The notes under the pieces are model-generated. The model did not search any database and had not been told where the DNA came from. It saw nothing but the letters and a program-made list of their open reading frames with translations. A stretch of 64,000 nucleotides of DNA from Thermoanaerobaculales bacterium. Lineage in GTDB: Bacteria; Acidobacteriota; Thermoanaerobaculia; Thermoanaerobaculales; Sulfomarinibacteraceae. Shown piece after piece: positions 1 through 8,090 of this stretch. The stretch covers positions 798,616 to 862,615 of the forward strand of contig DAOPQC010000001.1 of assembly GCA_035358815.1 (NCBI GenBank), given 5' to 3'. The position numbers and the translations under genes were made by a program. Position 1 is the stretch's first letter. Each line of letters begins with the position of its first letter.

Positions 1-974
1 CGGCCGAAGGCTTCGGCGGCGCCGTCTACGCCACCGGCTGCGATCTCGACCTCGACGGGCTGCAGCTCTTCGACAACGAGCTGAGCCCGGGCGACAGCGA
101 GCCCGAGGCCGAGAGCTACGGTGCTGCGGTCTTCGCGGCGCCGTTCGCGGGGACCTACGGGAACACCGGCAACCTCGCGGTGACCGGCACGATGTCGAGC
201 TCGGTGCTGAGCCGCAACGTCGGCATGCCGCTGTTCGACGACGACCGCAACCCGCAGCCGATCAACAGCGTCCGCTACCTCGACAACGAGTTCCACAACA
301 CGAGCTTCGCAGACCGCATCTACCGCCACAGCCTCGCCCAGTCCAAGACCGCCGCCGAGCTCAACAGCCTGGTGATCACCCACAGCGGGGTGGACAAGGG
401 CTCCGGCAACAGCTGGCTGTCGAGCGCCCCGGTGCTCGGCTCGCTGCTGGCGGCGCCGAGCCGCGTGCTGCCGGTGACCGCGGCCGGCGACAGCGAGCCG
501 TCGACGCGGTCCTACCTCGGCTACGCGTGGGACGGCGGCAGCGCGACCCTCGACGGCGTCACCGTCACCGGGGGGCGAGGCTGGGGCCCGACCGGCACCG
601 GGACCCACACGCTGGAGGTGGCGGGGACCGACTTCCTGGCGACCGTGGGCGTCGGCCCGGCGCCCAGCGCGGCGCTGACGGCCAACCCCACCACCATCGC
701 CGGCGGACAGACGGCGACTCTGACCTGGGCGACGCCGGCCGGCAGCTTCCTCGGCGCCTTCATCGACCACGGCGTCGGCCGCCGCACGACCGCCTCCGGC
801 CAGGTGGTGGTGTCCCCGTCGGCGACCACCACCTACCGGTTGCACGTCACCACCGCCGAGGGCGGCGCCACTGCCCAGGTCACGGTCTGGGTCGACGAGC
901 AGCCGGCCGCGATCTTCGCCGACGGCTTCGAGTCGGGCGACGTGTCGGCATGGTCGGCCGCGGCCGGCGACTGA
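1..974 (+). CDS. Secreted beta-helix/Ig-like protein, 5' end cut by the window
   Basis: The frame is open from the first bases of the window, so the true start lies upstream. The visible part begins with a GGAVYATG-type segment typical of parallel beta-helix repeats. Roughly the last third is an Ig-like domain of the kind that reads 'LTANPTTIAGGQTATLTW ... SPSATTTYRL'. It ends in the tail IFADGFESGDVSAWSA, a short C-terminal motif common on exported proteins of Acidobacteriota and some Proteobacteria. I infer a cell-surface or secreted protein. No catalytic residues can be recognised. The gene ends 15 bp before the next one on the same strand. Confidence 0.75.
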   Translation, partial: AEGFGGAVYATGCDLDLDGLQLFDNELSPGDSEPEAESYGAAVFAAPFAGTYGNTGNLAVTGTMSSSVLSRNVGMPLFDDDRNPQPINSVRYLDNEFHNTSFADRIYRHSLAQSKTAAELNSLVITHSGVDKGSGNSWLSSAPVLGSLLAAPSRVLPVTAAGDSEPSTRSYLGYAWDGGSATLDGVTVTGGRGWGPTGTGTHTLEVAGTDFLATVGVGPAPSAALTANPTTIAGGQTATLTWATPAGSFLGAFIDHGVGRRTTASGQVVVSPSATTTYRLHVTTAEGGATAQVTVWVDEQPAAIFADGFESGDVSAWSAAAGD

Positions 975-975
975 G

Positions 976-981
976 TACAAT
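976..981 (+). promoter_or_regulatory. -10-like hexamer TACAAT, leaderless spacing
   Basis: TACAAT lies immediately after the upstream stop codon, with 8 nt between it and the ATG at 990. A start site at normal distance from this box would fall on or next to the start codon. No convincing -35 box is visible. Confidence 0.4.
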
Positions 982-989
982 CGCCGGCG

Positions 990-2945
990 ATGGATCGTGC
1001 TCGGCGCCGGGAGCGGCGCTTCGTCGGGCTGTGGCTGCTGGCGATGGTCCTGCAGCTCCTGCTCTGGTTCCCGTGGCAGCCCAAGGTGCTCCGACCCGGG
1101 CTCGACATGCCCTACTACTACGCCATCAATGAGCTGTTCCTGCACCATGCCCAGTTCGCCGACATCGTCCATCCCCACGGCCCCTACGGGTTCCTGAAGA
1201 ACGACCTCTACCACCCGCGGACGTTCTCCCTCGTCGTCGGGGTCCGCCTGCTGGTGTTCGCCGTGTTCGCCCTGCTGGCGGCGCGGACCGCCTCCCGATG
1301 GGCTTCCACCTCGCGCGGCGGGGCGCTGTGGGTCGCGCTGCTGGTCGCCGTGGCCTGGTACGGTGACGCGTACTTCATCTGCCTGTCGGTGCTCGCGTTC
1401 CTGGCGTTCTGGTCGGCGCTCGACGCGGCGGATCGCGCCCGCTGGTCGGCGGTCGCCCTCGCGCTGGCGCTGGTCAGCCTCATGAAGTTCACCTACGGCC
1501 TGATGGTGGTCGCGCTGGTCGGCCTGATGGTGCTCGCGGCCGCGCTGGAGTGGGTGGCCCGCCGGCCGGAGGCGCGGACGAGGTGGACGGCCGCCTCGAT
1601 CGCCGCCGCCGCGGCGTGGCCGGCGCTGTTCGCCCTCGGGGTGCTGGTGCTGTGGGTGGCCGCCGGGCAGGAGCCGGCGGGCCTGATCGACTACGTGGCG
1701 AGCCGGCTCGAGTTCAGCGCCGGCTACAGCGAGAGCCACGCGCTGGCCGGGCCGACCTATCGGATCGTCGCGTTCCTGGCCGCCGGCACGGTGTTTTGGC
1801 TCGTGTTCCTGCTGCGGGAGGCGCGCCGCTTGGGCGTGCTCGCGCTCCCACCCGCGGCCGCCCTCGGGCTGTGGCTCGCGCTCGCGGCCAAGCACTCGTT
1901 TCTGCGCCACGATGCCGACCACGCCGTCCACGGCGCCTTCCAGGGCCTGTGCATGGCCGCGGTCTTCGGCCTCCTGACGCTGCGCAGGAGCGGGCCGGGA
2001 GAGCGGCCCGGACGGCGCGCAGCGGCGATCGTGGCGATCGCGGCAATGGCCGCGGCCAGCCTGTCGCTGATCACATTCGACCGTGCCCACGGTTTCGGCG
2101 CCGGCTTCTTCCGCCACCTCGACCCGCGGCGGATGGTGGTCGAGGCCGGTCAGACCGTCGCCGACCCGTCACGCAATCACGACCGGCACCTCCGGGCACT
2201 GGCCAGGATCCGCCGCGCCCAACCCCTGCCGGCGCTCGACGGCACCGTTGACGTCTACCCGTGGGACCTGTCGCCGGCCTTCGCCCACGGCCTCGCCCTC
2301 GACTCGCGTCCGTCCCTCGGCAGCCACATGGCCGACCGGCCGGACATCGCGCTGGCCAACGCCCGCCACCTCGCCGCGCCGGGCGGCCCGGACCACGTGC
2401 TGTTCCGGGTCGACGCGCTCGACCACCGCTTCCCCGCGATGGACGACGGACCGTCCTGGCCGGTCCTGCTCGCTGGCTTCCGGCTCCGGTCGGCTGCCGC
2501 GGATCTGCTCGTGCTCGACCGGGCGGCGACCGGGCGCCGGCTCGAGTGGGGCGAGACGGACGTACGCGAGGTCGCCTTCGGACAGCGTGTGGAGGTCACG
2601 CACGACGACGACCGGCTGCTGTGGCTGCGGGTCGACCTGGTCCGGACGAGGCGCGGCGGGCTCCTCGCCGCCGCCTGGCGAGGCCCGATCGCTTACCTGT
2701 CGGTCGAGTGCGCCACCGGCGGCGAGCGCTGGTACCGGCTGGTGCCGGGCGCGGCGCGCGCCGGCTTCCTGCTGTCGCCGCTGGTGACGGACAACGCCGG
2801 CTTCGTCGCCCTGCTCGAGGGCAGCTGGCCTCGGGAGCTGGCCGCGGAGCGGGTGCGGGCGCTGACGCTCCACACCGAGTTTGGCGACGGCTGGTACTGG
2901 GAGCCCGGGATCCGCGTCGAGCTCCGCGGGCTGACGGTTCACTAG
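990..2945 (+). CDS. Multispanning membrane protein, GT-C glycosyltransferase-like
   Basis: This 651-residue protein starts with a charged N-terminus and a hydrophobic helix. About ten hydrophobic segments follow up to residue 370. The remaining 280 residues are soluble and probably beta-rich. The layout (polytopic N-terminal half, extracytoplasmic C-terminal half, loop with acidic and His residues after the first helix) resembles lipid-linked-sugar GT-C enzymes, but I see no family-specific signature. The position beside a glycan locus supports a role in polysaccharide or surface-sugar transfer. It has no clear ribosome-binding site; a -10-like TACAAT sits just before the ATG. Confidence 0.6.
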   Translation: MDRARRRERRFVGLWLLAMVLQLLLWFPWQPKVLRPGLDMPYYYAINELFLHHAQFADIVHPHGPYGFLKNDLYHPRTFSLVVGVRLLVFAVFALLAARTASRWASTSRGGALWVALLVAVAWYGDAYFICLSVLAFLAFWSALDAADRARWSAVALALALVSLMKFTYGLMVVALVGLMVLAAALEWVARRPEARTRWTAASIAAAAAWPALFALGVLVLWVAAGQEPAGLIDYVASRLEFSAGYSESHALAGPTYRIVAFLAAGTVFWLVFLLREARRLGVLALPPAAALGLWLALAAKHSFLRHDADHAVHGAFQGLCMAAVFGLLTLRRSGPGERPGRRAAAIVAIAAMAAASLSLITFDRAHGFGAGFFRHLDPRRMVVEAGQTVADPSRNHDRHLRALARIRRAQPLPALDGTVDVYPWDLSPAFAHGLALDSRPSLGSHMADRPDIALANARHLAAPGGPDHVLFRVDALDHRFPAMDDGPSWPVLLAGFRLRSAAADLLVLDRAATGRRLEWGETDVREVAFGQRVEVTHDDDRLLWLRVDLVRTRRGGLLAAAWRGPIAYLSVECATGGERWYRLVPGAARAGFLLSPLVTDNAGFVALLEGSWPRELAAERVRALTLHTEFGDGWYWEPGIRVELRGLTVH

Positions 2946-3303
2946 GCCGCGATCCGGCCTTTCGCCCGCTTCCGCGCCCGCTTCCGACGGAGGGATAGGT
3001 GATAAGTGATAGGTGACACGGCCCTCGCCCGACCGTTCCCGTTCCCGTTCCGGTTCCCGCGTTCTGACGCCGCACCCTGTCGAATTGTTTCCAGTCGAAC
3101 CGCGGAGCGCGCAGAGAACGCAGAGGATGGCGAAGAGTACCTCCGCGCTGGTCTCTGCGGTCTCTGCGGCCTCTGCGGTCTGATGATCGAGCCGGGGTCC
3201 GTGCCCGCGCCCGCTTCCGGGCCGTGAGGCAGTGGAGCAGTACGGCAGTGGACCGCGCGCCCGCCCTTGTCACAGCGCAGCTGAAGGCGAAGCCGGAAGG
3301 CTT
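2946..3303. repeat. Intergenic simple-repeat cluster with CTCTGCGG inverted arms
   Basis: This gap holds no gene. It contains, in order: CGCCCGCTTCCG-type units (about 2964-2990), GATAGGTGATAAGTGATAGG (about 2993-3014), CCCGTTC/CGGTTC units (about 3030-3060), a left arm rich in CGCAGAG (about 3108-3127) facing a right arm of three CTCTGCGG units (about 3150-3178), and GGCAGTGGAGCAGTACGGCAG-like units (about 3227-3250). The CGCAGAG and CTCTGCG arms are complementary and could form a stem. Confidence 0.6.
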
Positions 3304-4272
3304 CTACGGCATCGCAGCGAGCGCCGCGACCGCCGCGCGCCGGAACGGGTGCCCCGGCTCGAGCAGGGCGTCGTAGGAGGCCGGCGGGACGGCGTCGAGC
3401 CCACGCACCGCGAGCAGCTCGGCAAGCAGTCCCTCACAGCCGAAGCGCGGCAGCGAGCGCCACATCCGGCGCACCAGGTCGTGCTCGTGGTGGCCGCGGG
3501 CGGCGGCATCGCCGCAGGTGGCCCGGGCGTGACGGCACACCGTCCACATCACCTCGAACCGCATCTCGCCAGCAGCCTGAGCCGCCCCCTCGCGGATCGT
3601 GTTCGAGCCATGGACGCGGTAGAAGACCAGCGGCTCCTCGACCAGCGCGAGCCGGCCGTGGCGGCAGGCCGCCAGGATGAACTCCCAGTCGTGGGTGTAG
3701 CGCAGCGGCAGGAAGTCGAGCCCCGCCTCGTCGAGCAGCGAGCGCCGGAAGGCGATGTTGGAGGTGGTGGAGATGAAGTTGGTCTCGAGCAGCGCCAGCT
3801 CGGGCTCGCCGAGCGCGGACAGCAGCGGGCCGGCGCTGGCCGGCGGCCAGGGCGGCATATTGAGGTGGCCGCGCTTGACGCCGAGCGAACGGTCCTCGGC
3901 GTCCACGACCTCGATCCACGAGGCGGCCAGCACGATCGCGGGGTCGTCGCGGAAGCGCTCGACGAGCCGCTGGATGCGCTCCGGGTGATAGGCATCGTCC
4001 GAGTTGAGCACGAAAAGGAGCCGGCCCCGGGCCAGCGACAGCCCGAGGTTGAGTGCGGCGTGGGCGCCCCGGTTCTCCTGGGTCCGGATCGTCACCTGCC
4101 TATGGGCGCGGTAGGGGCGCAGGACTTGCAGCGTGTCGTCGCTCGAGCCGTCATCCACGATCAGCAGCTCGAGGTCGGTGAACGACGACGAGAGCACGCT
4201 GTCGACCGCCCGGGCGATGAACCGGCCGTGGTTGTAGGACGGGATCACGACGCTGACGGCCGGGGGCGACAT
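3304..4272 (-). CDS. Family 2 glycosyltransferase
   Basis: A 322-residue GT-A fold enzyme. It opens with VSVVIPSYNHGRFIARAV, followed by the nucleotide-binding LLIVDDGSSDDT segment and the metal-site region FVLNSDDAYHP. A later HDWEF motif probably lies in the acceptor site. It should transfer a sugar from a nucleotide-sugar in the cytoplasm. The ATG at 4272 is chosen because the GT2 core begins at residue 6; a TATGGT hexamer lies 9 nt upstream. It is the last gene of the minus-strand glycan run, 143 bp after its upstream neighbour. The sugar specificity cannot be read from the sequence. Confidence 0.88.
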   Translation of the reverse strand: MSPPAVSVVIPSYNHGRFIARAVDSVLSSSFTDLELLIVDDGSSDDTLQVLRPYRAHRQVTIRTQENRGAHAALNLGLSLARGRLLFVLNSDDAYHPERIQRLVERFRDDPAIVLAASWIEVVDAEDRSLGVKRGHLNMPPWPPASAGPLLSALGEPELALLETNFISTTSNIAFRRSLLDEAGLDFLPLRYTHDWEFILAACRHGRLALVEEPLVFYRVHGSNTIREGAAQAAGEMRFEVMWTVCRHARATCGDAAARGHHEHDLVRRMWRSLPRFGCEGLLAELLAVRGLDAVPPASYDALLEPGHPFRRAAVAALAAMP

Positions 4273-4281
4273 CTCGCCATG

Positions 4282-4287
4282 ACCATA
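4282..4287 (-). promoter_or_regulatory. -10-like hexamer TATGGT before the GT2 gene
   Basis: On the minus strand TATGGT is followed by 9 nt and then the ATG at 4272. It is weaker than the other boxes of this type but has the same spacing. Confidence 0.25.
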
Positions 4288-4415
4288 CCAGACTCGAGTT
4301 CCGGAATCCGAGGTCGCGGGTCGCCTCGCATGGGTGGTGGACACCGGAACTCTGCTCCGCCGGCATCGGGGATTGCCGAGCCTGTGAGCTCGGACTCCGG
4401 AAGAGAGTCGACCGC

Positions 4416-6242
4416 TCAGGAAGCGTTCGACTCGGGGAAGATGGCGGCCTCGTACTCGCGGACGTAGCGGTCGAGGCCGAAGTGCGAGACCACCCGGGCG
4501 TGGGCGCGCTCGCCCTCGTCGGCGCGCCGGCGGTCGTCGATGAGTGCCTCGACCGCGCGCTCGAGGCCGGCGAGGTCGCCCGGCGGGCCCGACGCGATGC
4601 CGCCGCCGTCCTGCAGCAGGTAGGGCACGTCGCCGACCGCCGTGGCGACGCACGGCAGGCCGCGCGCCATGCCCTCGAGCAGGAACACCGGCAGGCCCTC
4701 GTACTCCGAGGCGAGCAGGCAGATGTCGACGGCCTCGAACAACTCGTCGGTGTCGTGGCGGAAGGGCAGCCGGGTCAGGTTGTGGAGCGGCCGGCGCGCC
4801 AGCTCGCGGTCGATGGCGTGATCCAGCGGTCCGCCGCCGACCAGCAGGAAGTGGACGCTCCGGTTGGCCATCCGGCGGGCCAGCCGGATGACGTCGAAGG
4901 GCCGCTTCTGGGGGTGCATGCGGGCGAAGGTGGCGACCACCACCGACTCCAGTGGGATGCCGAGCTGGCGGCGGCGCGCCCGCCGCCGGCGCTCGACCTC
5001 GGTCCGGCTCGGCTGGTCGGGCACCTCGACCGCGTGATAGATGGTCGCGATGCGGTCGCGGGGCACGCCACGCTCGCATTCGAGCGCTTCGGCGATCCGG
5101 CTGTTGACCGCGAGGTGGAGGTCCACCGCCTCGACCAGGGCCGGAGTGGTGCGGTCGATCCACGCGCCGCGGTGGTTGTAGAGCTGGCTCGCGATCCGCA
5201 GCCCCGGGAACTCGGCCTTGAGCGCCGGGGCGTAGTCGAAGAACGAGACCGTGCCGTTCCAGCTCACCAGGGCCTCGACCCGCCAGCGCCGGATCAGGTG
5301 GCGCAGCGCGCCGAGGTGGGCCGCCCGCGGCAGCCAGTCGCCCAGGGTGTAGCAGTGCGGGGTCAGGTCCCGGCACAGGTCGACGGTCTGGCCGAGCGGC
5401 TCGACGTGCGGCTCCAGGGTCACCACCAGGGACCGGTAGCCGCCGAGTCCCCACAGCAGGTCGTAGAGCAACCGTTCGGCGCCGCCGACCGCCAGGTAGG
5501 GGAGGAGAAAGAGGACGGTCCGCGGCCCGGCCTCGGCGGGGACGCCGGCGAGGCTCTCGGCGAGCGGCCGCACGCCGTGCCGGACCACGGCGCCGCGGCC
5601 AACGTCGCCGCGCAGCAGGTGGGGGCCGGAGCACACACCCGGAAAGCCCAGCGGCACGGTGCCGGCGAGATCGTGCGGCGAGCAGATGTGGGCCACCGTC
5701 CGGCCGACCAGCGCGCCGCCTCCGGGCCGCAGGGAGTCAGGGCGGCGGAGCAGCAGGTGCGAGGCGGGATCGGCCGTCGACGCGCGGTGCACCGCGCCGG
5801 AGGGCGCCGCCCGGCCGGCCGCCGGCGCGGCCCATCCGGACACGACGAGCTCGAGGTCGCCCGCCTCCGCGGCCAGCACCATGGACTCGAGGTGGGTCGG
5901 CGGCAGGTCGTCGAGGTTGCCCGACGGCGCCAGCACGAACGCTGCCTCGGCCACCGCGTCGGTGGTCACCGAGCGCTCGGTCTGGCGGGCGAGGAAGCGG
6001 TCCAGGGACGCCCGGTCACAGCCGTCGGGAGCCACGGCCACCAGCGGCAGCGACACCCGTGGCGCGGCCGGCGCCTCGTGCTCGACCACTCGCGGCAGGG
6101 TCGTCGCCGGCCGCAGCAGCCGCCGCAGCCGGTGCGCCGCCAGCGAGGCCGCCAGGCGCAGCCGGCGCAGCGGCCGGCGCCACGCCTGGCTGTGCCCCCA
6201 GAGCGCCGCCTGCACCCGGGCGCGCGCTCTCGGGGCGCTCAT
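4416..6242 (-). CDS. GT4 glycosyltransferase with long N-terminal domain
   Basis: A 608-residue protein. Residues 1-60 are Arg-rich. Residues about 60-220 form a domain of unknown type that it shares with the next upstream gene ('HLESMVLAAEAGDLELVV'). The rest is a GT-B GT4 enzyme: an N-lobe start at VLFLLPYLAVGGAERLLYDL, the sugar-nucleotide region FARMHPQKRPFDVIRLARR, and the acidic motif EYEGLPVFLLEGMARGLPCV. It overlaps its upstream neighbour by 4 bp (ATGA), implying translational coupling. It is probably a retaining transferase in polysaccharide assembly. Confidence 0.87.
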   Translation of the reverse strand: MSAPRARARVQAALWGHSQAWRRPLRRLRLAASLAAHRLRRLLRPATTLPRVVEHEAPAAPRVSLPLVAVAPDGCDRASLDRFLARQTERSVTTDAVAEAAFVLAPSGNLDDLPPTHLESMVLAAEAGDLELVVSGWAAPAAGRAAPSGAVHRASTADPASHLLLRRPDSLRPGGGALVGRTVAHICSPHDLAGTVPLGFPGVCSGPHLLRGDVGRGAVVRHGVRPLAESLAGVPAEAGPRTVLFLLPYLAVGGAERLLYDLLWGLGGYRSLVVTLEPHVEPLGQTVDLCRDLTPHCYTLGDWLPRAAHLGALRHLIRRWRVEALVSWNGTVSFFDYAPALKAEFPGLRIASQLYNHRGAWIDRTTPALVEAVDLHLAVNSRIAEALECERGVPRDRIATIYHAVEVPDQPSRTEVERRRRARRRQLGIPLESVVVATFARMHPQKRPFDVIRLARRMANRSVHFLLVGGGPLDHAIDRELARRPLHNLTRLPFRHDTDELFEAVDICLLASEYEGLPVFLLEGMARGLPCVATAVGDVPYLLQDGGGIASGPPGDLAGLERAVEALIDDRRRADEGERAHARVVSHFGLDRYVREYEAAIFPESNAS

Positions 6243-8086
6243 CGCGCGACCCCGAGGAGGACGTCGGCGTAAGCGGCGGCGCAGGCCGCGGGGTCGAACC
6301 GGGCGCCCGCCGCCGCCGCCCGGGCGGCCAGCCGCGCCCGCTCGCCGCCGTCAGCGAGCCGGCGGACCGCGGCCTCGAGCGCGGGCAGGTCGCCCGGCGC
6401 TTCGACGACAATGCCGGCCCCGGTCCGGCGCAGCAGGTCGCCCATGTCGCCGACGTCGGTGCCGAGGAACGGGCGGCCGGCCTGCAGGCACTCGAGCAGA
6501 AACACCGGCAGGCCCTCGAAGTCCGACACCAGGCAGCCGGCGTCGCAGGCCACGATCAGGTCCGGGACGTCGTCCCGGAACGGCAGCCGCCGAACCCGGG
6601 CGCCGGTCGCGGCGATCGCCCGGTCGACCTCGGCCTCGAGGTCGCCACCGCCGACCACCAGGAAGCTCAGCCGGTCGAGGTCGCCAACCCGACGCGCGAG
6701 CTCGACCAGGTCGAGCGGCCGCTTCTGCGGGTGCATCCGGGCGGCGGTCAGGATCACCACGTCGTCGTCCGCGAAACCGAGCTCGGCGCGGATTCTCCGC
6801 CGCACCTCCCCCTCGGTGCCGGGCGCCGGGAAGGCCTGCCGCGACCGGCCGCACGGCCAGATCACCGGGACCCTCGCCGCCGGCCATCCCCGTCCCGCGG
6901 TCAGGGCCTCGGCGATGCGGTGGTTCTCGGCGACGCAGGCGTCGATCCAGTCGAGCGCCTGCGGCGTGTAGCGCTCGATGTAGCCGACCCGGTGGTCGTA
7001 GAGGTGGTCGACGATGCGCAGCGCCGGCCGCTCCCGCTTGAGGCGCGGGCCGAACTCGTAGAACAGGGTGGTCGAGTTGGCGTTGTAGAGGACCTCGGCG
7101 CCCAGCGAGTCGATGAGCGCGAGCAGCATCCCGCACATCGCGGCCGGATGGACCAGGTCGCCGAGGCAGTAGATCCGGTCGGTGAGGGCGCGGAAGTCAG
7201 GGCGCCGGTCGCCGAGCTCCGGGCGGTGCGGCGCCAGCGTCGCGATCGCGAAGTCGAAGCGGCCGGCGAGCTCGCGCATGGTCTCATGGAGGGTGTGCTC
7301 GGCCCCTCCCCGGGCGAGGAACGGCGCCGTCACCAGCACCGTCGGCCGCTCGCGCCGCCGGCTCGTGCGGCCGAGCGCCGCGGCGTCGCGCACGCCGACA
7401 TGGAGTGCCGGCCCGAGTTGGAAGCTCGCGAGGTAGGGGCCGCGGCGGGTGCCGGTGGCGGGCGACGGCGGCCGGCCGAGGTCGCCGACGCCATGGCGGC
7501 CGACCAGCTTGACCAGCAGCCGGTCGTGGGTGGAGGCCACGCGGTCGGCGGCGGGGTCCCAGCGCCACGCCGAGCCGGCGTACAGCGTCAGCGCCCGCAG
7601 CGGCGCCTCCGCGACGTCGGCCGCCCGGACCACGTCGAGCGAGAGCGGTGCGTCCGGGCCGTCGTCCAGCACCACCGCGTCCACGGCCTCGGCCGCGGCC
7701 GTCAGCAGGCAGCTCTCGAGGTGCGCCGGATCAAGCTCGGGCAGGCCGCCCGGCGCGGCGAACCACGCCGCCGGCGTCGCGGCGTCGATGAGCTCGGGCT
7801 CGATGCGCCAGCGCTCGCCGCCGTCGGCCGCGACGCCCACCACCCTGAGCTCGGGCAGGGTCTGGCGCTGCCGCCAGGCGAGCGCAGCGGCGCGGCCGAT
7901 CCCCGCCGGCAGCCGCAGCTCGATCAGCGGCGGCGGCGGCGGCGCGGGGTCGAAGGTCCAGTCGAGCTCGCCGGCAGGCTCGCCGCGAGCGAGCGCCCGC
8001 CGGTAACGGCCCCGGTCGAGGAAGCCGCGAAGGCTCCGCAGCGCTCGCGAGGCGACCCGGCGCAGGGCAGCGGCTGGAGGCGCCAT
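6239..8086 (-). CDS. GT4 glycosyltransferase, paralogue of the next gene
   Basis: A 615-residue protein with the same plan as its downstream neighbour. The N-terminal 220-residue region contains 'LDPAHLESCLLTAAAEAVDAVV', the counterpart of the neighbour's HLES segment. The GT4 core carries VLVTAPFLARGGAEHTLHE, the sugar-nucleotide region AARMHPQKRPLDLVELARR, and DFEGLPVFLLECLQAGRPF. The ATG at 8086 is chosen because it lies 4 bp after the stop of the upstream gene; the frame stays open further upstream only as an overlap. Tandem duplication followed by divergence is the simplest origin. Confidence 0.86.
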   Translation of the reverse strand: MAPPAAALRRVASRALRSLRGFLDRGRYRRALARGEPAGELDWTFDPAPPPPPLIELRLPAGIGRAAALAWRQRQTLPELRVVGVAADGGERWRIEPELIDAATPAAWFAAPGGLPELDPAHLESCLLTAAAEAVDAVVLDDGPDAPLSLDVVRAADVAEAPLRALTLYAGSAWRWDPAADRVASTHDRLLVKLVGRHGVGDLGRPPSPATGTRRGPYLASFQLGPALHVGVRDAAALGRTSRRRERPTVLVTAPFLARGGAEHTLHETMRELAGRFDFAIATLAPHRPELGDRRPDFRALTDRIYCLGDLVHPAAMCGMLLALIDSLGAEVLYNANSTTLFYEFGPRLKRERPALRIVDHLYDHRVGYIERYTPQALDWIDACVAENHRIAEALTAGRGWPAARVPVIWPCGRSRQAFPAPGTEGEVRRRIRAELGFADDDVVILTAARMHPQKRPLDLVELARRVGDLDRLSFLVVGGGDLEAEVDRAIAATGARVRRLPFRDDVPDLIVACDAGCLVSDFEGLPVFLLECLQAGRPFLGTDVGDMGDLLRRTGAGIVVEAPGDLPALEAAVRRLADGGERARLAARAAAAGARFDPAACAAAYADVLLGVAR

Positions 8087-8090
8087 CGGC

